From NCBI GenBank assembly GCA_039024435.1, contig JBCCQH010000013.1:1-64000 (forward strand): a stretch of 64,000 bases of DNA, written 5' to 3'. The stretch is from JBCCQH01 sp039024435. GTDB lineage: Bacteria > Bacteroidota > Bacteroidia > J057 > JADKCL01. Shown here one piece after another: positions 52,190 to 61,600 of this stretch. The first letter of the stretch is position 1, and each line of letters starts with the position of its first letter. The translations under genes and the position numbers were made by a program. A model generated the notes under the pieces. That model ran no database searches, was not told where the DNA came from, and worked only from the letters and a program-made list of their open reading frames with translations.

Positions 52190-55100
52190 ATGGCAATTCA
52201 TCCAGAAAAAGAAATCATTAAACTCATCGAAGAAGGCCAGCTTCTGAAAGCGAAGGAGCATATTGAGGAAGCTCTGCAAAAATCTGATTCACGAATATCC
52301 ACGGATAAGGCTGAAATGTACTACCTCCTTTCGAAAGTGGAGATCAGAATCGGCGTTCAAAAGGCTATCCTGGTGTTGGAAGAAGCATTCACCAACCATC
52401 GGTACTCTTTCAAGGTTTGTTCAAATCTGTGTGATCTATACGCAAACGAGTTTCGGTTTAAGGATGCTATTAGAGCATCAAAACTTGGATTGAAAAATGG
52501 GCAAATACAAGACCATGGATGGTTCAAGCATTTTCAGGACAATCTCGAAATCGAATACTGGAAAGCACAAGGAGAAAATGCAAAACGGTCCCTGGACTGG
52601 ATTATGGAAGCGGAAGGTCTGAATCGGAGTGGATTGTTTTCTGATGCGAGTAGGATGTATGAGAAGGCATATGCTACCGAGATTGCAAACCTAAAGATAC
52701 CGCATCGCCTTGCCAGCATACAGTTTGAAGCGGGAAACAATTACTCAGCATGTTTTCAAAATGAAAATGCGATCACCTGCTATGAGGAAGCCCTTGCAAT
52801 CGCAAAGGAGTACCGTCTTTCGGAATTGGAGGCTGATATACAGCACAATTATGAGGTTGTGCGAATGAGAGAATCCAAAGAGACGGCAAACGAACAAAAG
52901 GAGCATAACCAATCTATTATTTCAGAATTGCGCGACGTCATCCATAAAATCTCTGAAAAGAAGAAGACGTTCGGATCTTGGATTGCCTATAATAATCTGG
53001 GAAGTAGAGCTGTTGATGCCGAGCAGTTTGTCATCGCTAGAAATGCTTACCGGCGTAGCATTGAATTACTGCGAGCTCTCCCGAAGGTCACCCATGAAGA
53101 AATCTCTAGCCTTTCGACGAGCTACATGGGAATCGGCGCTATCGAGTTCAGGTTGGGAAACTATGAGATGGCGCTCGATTATTATGAAAAATCACGTGAA
53201 GTATGCCACAACAATAGACTCTATTTTGATGAAGTGAATGCCCTCATTGGGTTGAGTGACTTGTATCTTGCATTGGGGAACCGAGATTGGGCGCTTGAAA
53301 AAATAAAAGATGCGTGGCAAGTTGAAGTCGTCCAGCGTACCTCAAGACCTCAAATTCTAGCAGGAATTCTCCAGCGTCACGGCACAATATTGATTGGCCA
53401 ACTCGACATAGCGGCTGGATTGGGGAAGTTTGAAAAGGCAATCAAATACCTTGAATCTAAGAATCACCACTCTCAGTTGGCAGATACGCTGAGCCAGATC
53501 GGAGAATGCTACCAGCGGATCGAGAATTTTGATCAAGCACGATCGGCATTTGAACGTGCCGCGCAAATCAATCGAGATCTTGATCGTGTGAATTCGTTGG
53601 CATCGGACCTGATTTCTCTGGCTTCGATTGACGTAGTACTTGCAGGGCCTGAGCAAGGGGCAGTTCGGAGTCGCCTTCAGGAAGCACTGGAACTCGTCGA
53701 ACAAGTGTTCGAAATGACGGAGGGTGAATCTCGGTATACTTATATTGACCTTCGGATGAGGGCCTACGTTGCTATCGCAGAGACCTATCTCCAAGAAGGC
53801 CGATATGCGGAAGCGCTAAGTTGGATTGAAAAAAGCAAAGCCAAAGGGTTTCGGAAAAAACTGGAAGAGTTTTACGCTGTGGATCCTACCGACGTCGAAT
53901 TGTCCTGGATCTTGAAAAACACAAAGTTCAGGTCTGCAACCCTCTACTACTACGGTCTCAACAGTGAATTTCCGCGTGCGGTTGTCATTACGAATGGCGA
54001 GGTGCATCATGTCAATTTGAATGTTCAAGGATTCCTTGAGCGCACCATCAAGAAGTACGAACCCATTATTTCTACGCTGAATAGGCAAAAAGCCGAAAAG
54101 TGCTTTTCCAAAGAAGAAGATAATTCTACCCCACACAGCTCAAACAACGATGTGTTTGCGTGCCTGGCGGATAGACTCGTTGCGAGCAAGGTTCATAATC
54201 CTCCCCAGGAGCTACCCTTCCTGATCCAGTTGATCGACCTTTCTCGGAAATCAGTTAGGTGGGATGCAATTCAAGGACCGAAAGCTCCGGTTAATTTCCG
54301 TGAACTTGCAAATGAATTGTTTCAGCTACTTTTCCCGGACGAGCTTCTTGATATCATAGATCAATGCAGAGATTTGCTTATCGTTCCAGATTATGCACTC
54401 CCCTATATCCCATTTGATATTCTAATTGACGAAGAGGATGATTATTTGATATCAAAATATGAGATTCATCAGGTGAACTCAATCAGTATCTGGAAATGGC
54501 TGGTGGATACGAAGCAACAACGATGGGAAAACGATACGACTGAAAATCAAAAATTCTTTCTTGGGATCACTATGCCCGACGGAGTCTATTTCTCGCCAAA
54601 AGTGGAATTAGAAGATTCAGAATTTGAGATTCAGGCTTACTCAATAGATACAGTCCTGAAAGACTCCATTACAATGGGTGAAGGATTTTCATTGGGGGGA
54701 TTGAACTCGAATTTGGTTGAAGACTACCAAACCAATTTCCGTTCATTGTTTGGTGCTGACAACCATAAAATAATTCTTCAGCCCGACCGGAATCAAGTGA
54801 TTGATCTGTATCGAAGGAATTTGATTTCCGAATATCGTGTCATCGACTTTATGCTTCACGGATCAATGTGTTGGGGATTCCCGGAATTTTCTGGATTACT
54901 TCTTGATGAGCCAGAAGAGTGCGAGTCGTTTACTGACTTTCTCCTTCGTCCGGAAGACATTGAAAAGATTAGATTTCAGGCAGATTTCGTTAATCTTGCA
55001 GCCTGCGAAACCATTGCTGGGAAAGCATTTGCTGGTGAAGGTGTCGTTGGATTTGAACAATCGCTTCTGCTTTCTGGGGCATTAAGTGTCTGCCTAACTC

Positions 55101-55285
55101 TGTGGGAAATCCCTCACGAATCATCGTTAAGGTTCTTCCATTCCGTGTATGGAGACATGTTTGTGAATCGAGCGTCAGTGGCGACGGCACTGCATACCAC
55201 CAAAAAATACTTTGCCATGGGCCGATTTGGTCGCGAATATGCGCATCCCTACTATTGGGCAGGATTCTCACAATTTGGAATTTAG
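52190..55285 (+). CDS. TPR-CHAT protease (likely effector)
   Basis: A 1031-residue protein. Residues 1-600 are tandem tetratricopeptide repeats (examples AITCYEEALAIAKEYRLSEL, FDQARSAFERAAQINRDLDR and RYAEALSWIEKSKAKGF). Residues about 680-1031 are a CHAT caspase-like domain. The catalytic His890 is in DFMLHGSM and Cys939 in NLAACETIAGK, so the dyad is complete. CHAT proteases are cut-and-activate effectors, known for cleaving gasdermin-like or other proteins in phage defence. Here no gasdermin gene is adjacent, so the target is unknown. It lies between the WD40 gene and an unknown helical gene. The TPR part probably binds a regulator, possibly the propeller. Confidence 0.92.
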   Translation: MAIHPEKEIIKLIEEGQLLKAKEHIEEALQKSDSRISTDKAEMYYLLSKVEIRIGVQKAILVLEEAFTNHRYSFKVCSNLCDLYANEFRFKDAIRASKLGLKNGQIQDHGWFKHFQDNLEIEYWKAQGENAKRSLDWIMEAEGLNRSGLFSDASRMYEKAYATEIANLKIPHRLASIQFEAGNNYSACFQNENAITCYEEALAIAKEYRLSELEADIQHNYEVVRMRESKETANEQKEHNQSIISELRDVIHKISEKKKTFGSWIAYNNLGSRAVDAEQFVIARNAYRRSIELLRALPKVTHEEISSLSTSYMGIGAIEFRLGNYEMALDYYEKSREVCHNNRLYFDEVNALIGLSDLYLALGNRDWALEKIKDAWQVEVVQRTSRPQILAGILQRHGTILIGQLDIAAGLGKFEKAIKYLESKNHHSQLADTLSQIGECYQRIENFDQARSAFERAAQINRDLDRVNSLASDLISLASIDVVLAGPEQGAVRSRLQEALELVEQVFEMTEGESRYTYIDLRMRAYVAIAETYLQEGRYAEALSWIEKSKAKGFRKKLEEFYAVDPTDVELSWILKNTKFRSATLYYYGLNSEFPRAVVITNGEVHHVNLNVQGFLERTIKKYEPIISTLNRQKAEKCFSKEEDNSTPHSSNNDVFACLADRLVASKVHNPPQELPFLIQLIDLSRKSVRWDAIQGPKAPVNFRELANELFQLLFPDELLDIIDQCRDLLIVPDYALPYIPFDILIDEEDDYLISKYEIHQVNSISIWKWLVDTKQQRWENDTTENQKFFLGITMPDGVYFSPKVELEDSEFEIQAYSIDTVLKDSITMGEGFSLGGLNSNLVEDYQTNFRSLFGADNHKIILQPDRNQVIDLYRRNLISEYRVIDFMLHGSMCWGFPEFSGLLLDEPEECESFTDFLLRPEDIEKIRFQADFVNLAACETIAGKAFAGEGVVGFEQSLLLSGALSVCLTLWEIPHESSLRFFHSVYGDMFVNRASVATALHTTKKYFAMGRFGREYAHPYYWAGFSQFGI

Positions 55286-55333
55286 TTTCATGCGGCCAAT
55301 TGCTTTCCTGGAATCGATTTCCAACATTTATGG

Positions 55334-56752
55334 ATGCAAAAGCCTTCACTAATTGCAGAAATCCTTGAAAATACCGCGCCAAGAGCGTTGAAAAGGATGG
55401 GGCATGCAATCAGTAGCAAATATGATGGAAGCCAAGTCGAATCTGATTGGTCGAGAATTTTAGAGCATGTAGGCAGCGAACGCTTGCACGAGGTTATTCA
55501 GGGGATTTCAAAGAGGTCGAAGTATATGATCTTAACTGAGTTGAAATCCCAGGCTATTGCCCTCCATCTTGAAAATAACCCTCTGGAAAATTCTGTTCAG
55601 TTTTATTCCGCCATCCGCGATGAGATTTTGCCTCGCAACAAGCGGCTGGCCTTGGACAAGCTCGAAAAAGACAATGAAAAAGGCCCCCTAAGAGGCTACG
55701 ATTTCTATCACCGAAAATATTTTCATTCGGTTGAGAAACTTCGGTTATTCGTGGCCCGCAGTCCAAGGAAGCAGCAAATTTTGGATCAATACGAAAAAGC
55801 TGAAGATGCACTTGAAATTTCATTTTTGGCAGCAAGGCTGCGGCTTCTCGCATTGAGACTGAATGCATCGCAAATTTTTAGGAACGAGGATCAAGAAACA
55901 GGCGATTCGTTTCTCAAAGAGGCAGATGGGATCATACAGCGCAATCTTCATATCCCAATTGTTAAATTGCTTTGCAATTGGGTATTGGTTCTAATTCAGC
56001 CTGGTGAACATCGCCTGGTAACCTTATCAACCTCATTTTGGAACCAATTCGATCAACTTGAAGCCGACTTGCAAGGCGACATCTTTGCCAATCTTCTCAA
56101 CCGCTTGCTCATCATCAACAATCGGGAGGGAGGAAACCTATTGGCCTGCCTGTACATGTTTTACCGAACCGCGGAATTATCCGGACTGTTACCACCAGAG
56201 AAAAGCTACCCTGGTCTAGTCAAGAATTATGTAACAATTTGCCTTCGCTTAGGGCTCCGAGCCGAAGGTGAGCGTCTATTGGGTAAGTACCAATCGCGGC
56301 TGCCCGGACACTATTTGCAATTCGCGAAAGCGGAGCTGGCCTTCGCAAGAGGTGATTGGAAATCCGTTCTTCGCAATCTTACCATTCTACAGACCGGCTA
56401 CCGTGAGTCCATGAAGGACGCCTTCTTCGCCCAAGGGGTGAGAATATTGGAGATCAAGGCAGGATACGAACAAATGATGGAAAGCAAAACGGTCCGGGAC
56501 ACAACATTTGTTGCGACCCGAACCCAGGCATACATCACTTACCTTAAGAAACAGAAGATCTTGAAGCCTGAGATCGTAGAAGGGAGTTTGGGCTTTGCCA
56601 ATGGCTTATTGCGATTGATCAAGAGCAGCAAGAAGGCTACGATTCAAAAGCTTTGGAAAGACCTATTGCGGGGAGAAGTCAGGATGGATCAGCGCAAATG
56701 GTTGTTTCAGAAGGTGGAAGTACGTCTTGAAGAGGATTTCCGCTATCGGTGA
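55334..56752 (+). CDS. Unidentified helical protein after the CHAT protease
   Basis: A 472-residue protein that is almost wholly helical, Leu/Lys/Arg-rich, without membrane segments or signal peptide. The pattern (for example KQQILDQYEKAEDALEISFL and LGLRAEGERLLGKYQSRLPG) suggests helical repeats of the TPR/HEAT sort. No catalytic motif is seen. It starts 48 bp after the CHAT stop and is the last gene of the plus operon. It could be the CHAT substrate, a scaffold or an inhibitor; the data cannot say which. Its last 74 bases overlap the end of the convergent gene at 56679. Confidence 0.65.
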   Translation: MQKPSLIAEILENTAPRALKRMGHAISSKYDGSQVESDWSRILEHVGSERLHEVIQGISKRSKYMILTELKSQAIALHLENNPLENSVQFYSAIRDEILPRNKRLALDKLEKDNEKGPLRGYDFYHRKYFHSVEKLRLFVARSPRKQQILDQYEKAEDALEISFLAARLRLLALRLNASQIFRNEDQETGDSFLKEADGIIQRNLHIPIVKLLCNWVLVLIQPGEHRLVTLSTSFWNQFDQLEADLQGDIFANLLNRLLIINNREGGNLLACLYMFYRTAELSGLLPPEKSYPGLVKNYVTICLRLGLRAEGERLLGKYQSRLPGHYLQFAKAELAFARGDWKSVLRNLTILQTGYRESMKDAFFAQGVRILEIKAGYEQMMESKTVRDTTFVATRTQAYITYLKKQKILKPEIVEGSLGFANGLLRLIKSSKKATIQKLWKDLLRGEVRMDQRKWLFQKVEVRLEEDFRYR

Positions 56753-57131
56753 CATCAACCAATACGGTGAGGATACCGGAACCACAATTGAACGATTGGA
56801 TTTCAACAGGCTCATCCGCATCCAACCGAACACGAATTTCGCTGGCTCCGACAATCACGACCTCCGCTGAAACACTAGCAGGAAGTTCCGCTGCCAATGT
56901 AAAAGAATTGATTTCATACTCGTTGGTAGTGTAAATCAATTCCATACTTCCGCCCGGATGGGAAAAGGCAGGAGTATAGAGTTCATAATGCCATTCGTCT
57001 GAACTGCCTTCGACGGGTGAAGTCAAGACGATTTCACCAGCCACTTCTTCATGTGCGTTGTGCGACGATATAGGAGCAAAGCTGGAAAGAGCAATGAGGC
57101 AAAGGACTTTTAAAATCATTTGGGTTACCAT
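56679..57131 (-). CDS. Secreted protein of unknown function
   Basis: A 150-residue protein with a signal peptide, MVTQMILKVLCLIALSSFAP followed by ISSHNAHEE; a start four codons later is equally possible. The mature part is beta-rich (YELYTPAFSHPGGSMELIYT, SAEVVIVGASEIRVRLDADE) and has two cysteines, one in SFNCGSGIL and one close to the end. I recognise no family. It runs toward the helical-protein gene and overlaps its 3' end by 74 bases, so the two operons may interfere. It marks the right end of the CHAT operon. Confidence 0.55.
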   Translation of the reverse strand: MVTQMILKVLCLIALSSFAPISSHNAHEEVAGEIVLTSPVEGSSDEWHYELYTPAFSHPGGSMELIYTTNEYEINSFTLAAELPASVSAEVVIVGASEIRVRLDADEPVEIQSFNCGSGILTVLVDVTDSGNPLQDVLPPSETTICADPS

Positions 57132-58063
57132 GAAAAAGGGATTTTCAAGGCACCCTGACGTCAGGTAGCCGGTTAACGATAGTGATTCCGTGTTGAATCA
57201 TTCACAATAAACGGCGACGATAGGAGGTTGCCCAGCCACGATAGAGACACGAACCAGACAGTTCTCCGACACGTAAATTTCTTTCTGATTTCTGCTTCTA
57301 AAGGAGAGGAATCAAGGTTCTAACTCATTCCAGATCATCCACTATTTCAGTGTGATTCGCCCGGCCTTGTTTTGGGTGGGATGCAAAGATCGGCCCTGAA
57401 CCCAATCGCCACCCGGAGTGTGCTCAGTCTTCACCGATTTCCTCCAGGTAGCGATCAGAACCCGGACCAGTCATCCTCGCATCCACCCTTAAACCGCGAC
57501 CGAAGGCGAATCAGCCGAAAAAAAATGCCTCCTCTTCCCCTCAAATCCATCCCCTTGCCCACTCCCTCACGCAGAATGTCCGAAAAGAGATCCAACGCAC
57601 CGGACTTAGTAATGTCCTTGATCGATGACTTTGACTGATCCCACCATCGTTTAATGATCATGCTGTCGCATCGAATGACCTGAAAATGATTCCTATGCCA
57701 AAAGGCTTGCCACCATCTCTGCTACCTCGCCATCTTCGTTGGCACTTGGGTGCCACTGCAGAATGGCGATCCGCTGAGATGAAGGCAGGGTATTTCCATC
57801 AGTAGCGAAAGATTCGCAACTGACTCATCAAGGCATGCGAAGTGCCGTGTTAGCAGGCAGAAGATCTATTTGTCTAAATTATTGCGAGCCCAACATGAAA
57901 AACGGCCCTTCCCAAAAGGAAAGGACCATTTTTCTATTTTGCCATTGATTGCGGTAGGGTCGCCGCTTATTCCTTATGGCTTTTGCGTTGATCTCGGCTA
58001 GAGGTTTCAATTGTGCAAAGATCTCAAGTCTGAAATGCTGGGCTGGCCCAGTTCAATTTAACG
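57132..58063. other. 932-bp intergenic region
   Basis: It holds a terminator-like hairpin at 57898-57933. A 68-codon minus-strand frame (57455-57661, MIIKRWWDQSKSSIKDITKS) looks somewhat protein-like and may be the remnant of a toxin tip or immunity gene, but has no ribosome-binding site or match I know. No repeat copy is present. Confidence 0.4.
57898..57933 (-). terminator. Terminator after the RHS/immunity pair
   Basis: AAAAACGGCCCTTCC and GGAAAGGACCATTTTT form an imperfect stem around CAAAA, with A and T runs on both sides. It lies 131 bases beyond the stop of the 58064 gene and can terminate either strand. Confidence 0.6.
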
Positions 58064-58669
58064 CTACTTCTTTTCCTTGATCTCGCCGGGAACTGCTATG
58101 ATCGGATCAAATCCGTTCATTTCACGCTCGACCGTTTGGAAGTCGGAAAGTTGTAAGTACAAATCTCCTTCACCGCCAATTTTGTGAACGGATAGCACCC
58201 TTTTATCAGCAAGCAAGTAAACGTCAATTTCTCCGCGCTCTTTGATATTTGCAAGGTGGGTCGTCCCTGGCGAATCAAGTAGGATTTTAACTTCATCCTT
58301 CTCGATCAACAGGAATGGACAGACTTTTCCTTTTCCTGAGACAAAGGGGACAACTCTGCTATTGATCATTTGCAAGTCGGATTCTTCCGCGAGGAAAAAA
58401 CCCAATCGCACACCAGGGAAGATTTGCAGAATATTACCATTGGGATTCTCATACAGTTCAAGATTCCATTTTCCGCTGAGTTTCTTTTCAAATTCCCAAT
58501 TGCCTTGTGACAATTCCGATTTCACGGTTTCGGGATTCCAAACTTCAAATTGGAATTCCCCGCCTTTGGGAAATTTGATGATGAAGGTTTCTTTTGGAGA
58601 GGAATCAATCTGCATGGTTGCTCCAAATAAGTATAATACGGTTGCAAAAATATTGATCGCAAAAGCCAT
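58064..58669 (-). CDS. Candidate immunity protein for the RHS toxin
   Basis: A 201-residue protein with a hydrophobic N-terminus (MAFAINIFATVLYLFGATMQ) then a mixed sheet/helix body ending in Lys-rich GEIKEKK. A start at Met19 (58615) would remove the hydrophobic part and give a cytoplasmic protein, as expected for immunity to a nuclease. I recognise no family. It begins 27 bp after the RHS stop codon on the same strand, the classic place for the immunity gene of a polymorphic toxin. The role rests on position only. Confidence 0.55.
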   Translation of the reverse strand: MAFAINIFATVLYLFGATMQIDSSPKETFIIKFPKGGEFQFEVWNPETVKSELSQGNWEFEKKLSGKWNLELYENPNGNILQIFPGVRLGFFLAEESDLQMINSRVVPFVSGKGKVCPFLLIEKDEVKILLDSPGTTHLANIKERGEIDVYLLADKRVLSVHKIGGEGDLYLQLSDFQTVEREMNGFDPIIAVPGEIKEKK

Positions 58670-58696
58670 TGTAAATCAATGATAAGGTTAATTTCC

Positions 58697-61600
58697 TTAA
58701 CGCGAAAAAATAATTTGAGTGGGTCTGCCCACAAGCTGATTATTGCCTTCCCCAGTGATATAGTTGTACGCTCCGATAACAGCATCGACAACTCTTTGTG
58801 GGAAGCTAGGATTTAGGTTTTCAGGCGGACTAAACATCATTTGTCCTTGCACTTCGGGATTCTCATATGGAACCATTTTGAAAACGGTTACCCCCATTTC
58901 GTTTGCATAGTCCACAATGTCCTCACTTATAGTTGATTCAAATGGGACGATGAGGAATAGAGCTGCTGGTCCTGTACCCAACTCTTCGGCGGTTTTGCTC
59001 GTGCCAGGGACGATGGTTTGCCCAAGATGGTGTATCATCGCCTTGATCTGTTTGTCATTTTTGTTAACCGTGATCGTGCTGCTGGTTTTGGCTTCCCAGA
59101 AGTCCAACTGTTCGTTGGGGAATTCCCCCATGTATGCCAAACCAGATCGGAACACTCCCATGTTCTCCGGGGCGAGATTCAAGGAGTTGGTTGCCAGGAC
59201 ATAATCGGGAATCACCGCGGACTTCTTTTCTCGTTTATTGGTTGGAAACGGAGTGCCATTTTTGGGAATATTGAACGATCGTGAAATGACTCCTTCGAAT
59301 GATAAACCAACAACCTGATTGAATCCTACTCGACTTCCACCAACCATTTGCTGCACACCTGCCAAAAATGCCAGGCGCTGTAAACGACGGGTCGTCACAG
59401 GATTCCAATTGTCCGTCGTAGGCGGATCATTCCCGGAAGGATCGCTTGGGGCCATTCCGTCGGGATCAAATAAGTTGACCGGATTACCAAAGGCGAATCC
59501 GTAGGGTGAAGAAGAAAGAAACTCTTCTGCCTTGGGGTCTACACCAGCCCATTTGCCGAGTTGTGCGTCGTACCTTCTGGCTCCAAAATCTTGCCAGTTG
59601 AGCCCAAATTCATCTTCAATCTCCTTGCCGTTGAAGCTGAACCGATGAGCTGTCGCAACCAATGGAGTATTGAGCCCTTCAAGGACCATGCCTTGGGGGT
59701 AATAGTGCCACTCCTGCAAGATCTCGCTCACTTCTGCTACCCCATCTTCATCGAGATCTGAAAATCGCATGCGGGCATTTCCGAGATGATCCCGGTAGAA
59801 ATACTCAAAGCGGTAGGATTGTGAGCCACCGGATACCGGGACAACTCTTCCTTCGGTGTTGTCGAAGTACTCCAACTGGGTTCCCTTGTACACAAACTCA
59901 CCAATGTAATGTTGGATCGAGATCGGGGTCCCTCCCTGCTTCAAACGTCTGGCGAGCTTTGTTCCAGAAGCGTCATAGAGGTACAGCAGTTCGTTTCCGC
60001 CTCCCATGTCCACCTTGGTCGGCAGGTTCAGGTGGTTGTATTCGGCAGAAAGACCTTTGTTTCCGTCACTGGAAAGGTTCCCATTGTCGTCGTAAAGGAA
60101 TTCGTTCGTACCAGTTGAACCGTTGTCCTGGAAATCATTTGGACCATTGCTGGGGGCATTGTCCAATGCCGAAGTGAGCTCGTTTCCGGAATAGGCATAT
60201 TGTAGGTTGTCGATCAGGCCAAAGGAATTGCCTGTGATGAAACCGTTGCGTTTCGCCTCCGTGATATTGCCATTCACATCGTAACGAATCTTTGGAACCG
60301 TGTAATGATCTACTTCAGAGGTCCACTTCGTCGCGCCCGGGGTCATCGCTGCAAAATGCCCTTCACGCAATCGGCTGATGGCATCGTAACGGAAACCATA
60401 AGCGCGTTTCATGTTGTCGGATTTGCTCTTCCAGCAAATCCCTGAAATGTTGCCGGTATGCAAACGGTCACCTTTGAGCTTTTCCAGGCCATCTTCATAG
60501 TGGAAGTACATTCCGAACAGATCGTTGTCGTCGTCATTGCTCCAGGCAGGTGCTTCTTGCGATTCGATGGCCAGCCGTAGCAATGCGGTCATCGTTGCAT
60601 ACAACTCCGCTTCCTGAATCCCTTCATTCTGCAACTCGGCATTCAATTCCGAGACCGCTGACTGGATCGAATTGTCCAATTCGTCCGCGTACAGAGCCGC
60701 ACCATTCATTTGCAGGGTCCAGACGGTGCCGACCAATTGTTCACCTTCATCAAAAGCGTGATCTTCTTCAGCTTCACTCAATAGGCGGTCGCCATAAACA
60801 CCGGTCCGGGAAGTGTACTCCAATCCCTCTGCTGCATCAGAATGTTGATCCATCTCAACATCCATGCTCAGGAACCGGTAGCCCATGTCGTTGGTATCTA
60901 CCCGCAATTCAACCCGTACATCGTCGAGGTTCCATAGGCGCTGCCCTGAGGCATAGCTATTCGAAAGCTCACAATTGTTGATCTGTTGCAACCATCCACG
61001 GATATGGTAGCGAAAATCGACCGACTGAATGAAGCTGCTGCCGTTGTTGGTGCTGTGCAGATTGTTTTCGGTCAGTTGGCCGAGCTGGTTGTAACCCTTA
61101 TGGGAGACAAGAACCTCATCATCGCCGTCATTCTGCTGATAGGTATTTAACAACCGTCCAGAATGGTCGTAGGTGTATCGTTGGCGTATTTTGATCTCTC
61201 CGGGATCACCGTATTTGTGGATACGTTTTTGGTTCTCTACTTTTCCAACAAAGTCCGGGTTGACGAACAACAATTCAGTATCACCCAGATGATTGATCGC
61301 TTGCGTTTGCACAAGTTTCCCCCGCGCGTTATAGAATGAAGTCGATGTGACCCAATCCATCGGAGCTGATATCGCCGTCGAATTGAGGACACGAATTTGC
61401 GTTCGTGTAACGTTTCCGCGCTGCCTTGAAAAGCTGTCATCATCGAATTCGTTGTCCGGATCTTGCAGGTAGGGCATGTCTGCCAGTCCATCCTGGTCGA
61501 AGTCGTAGTCATCAAAGTATTTGATCGACATGTCTTCGTAGTAGGAAGAGGCATCACTGCTCCGTGGATAGGCTTGATCGGTGTAGCCATATTGCGTAGC

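Noticed and set aside
57372..57638. 88-codon plus-strand frame rich in Pro, Ser and Arg
   Set aside because: Low-complexity composition, no start context and an overlapping minus frame that looks better; neither is called as a gene.
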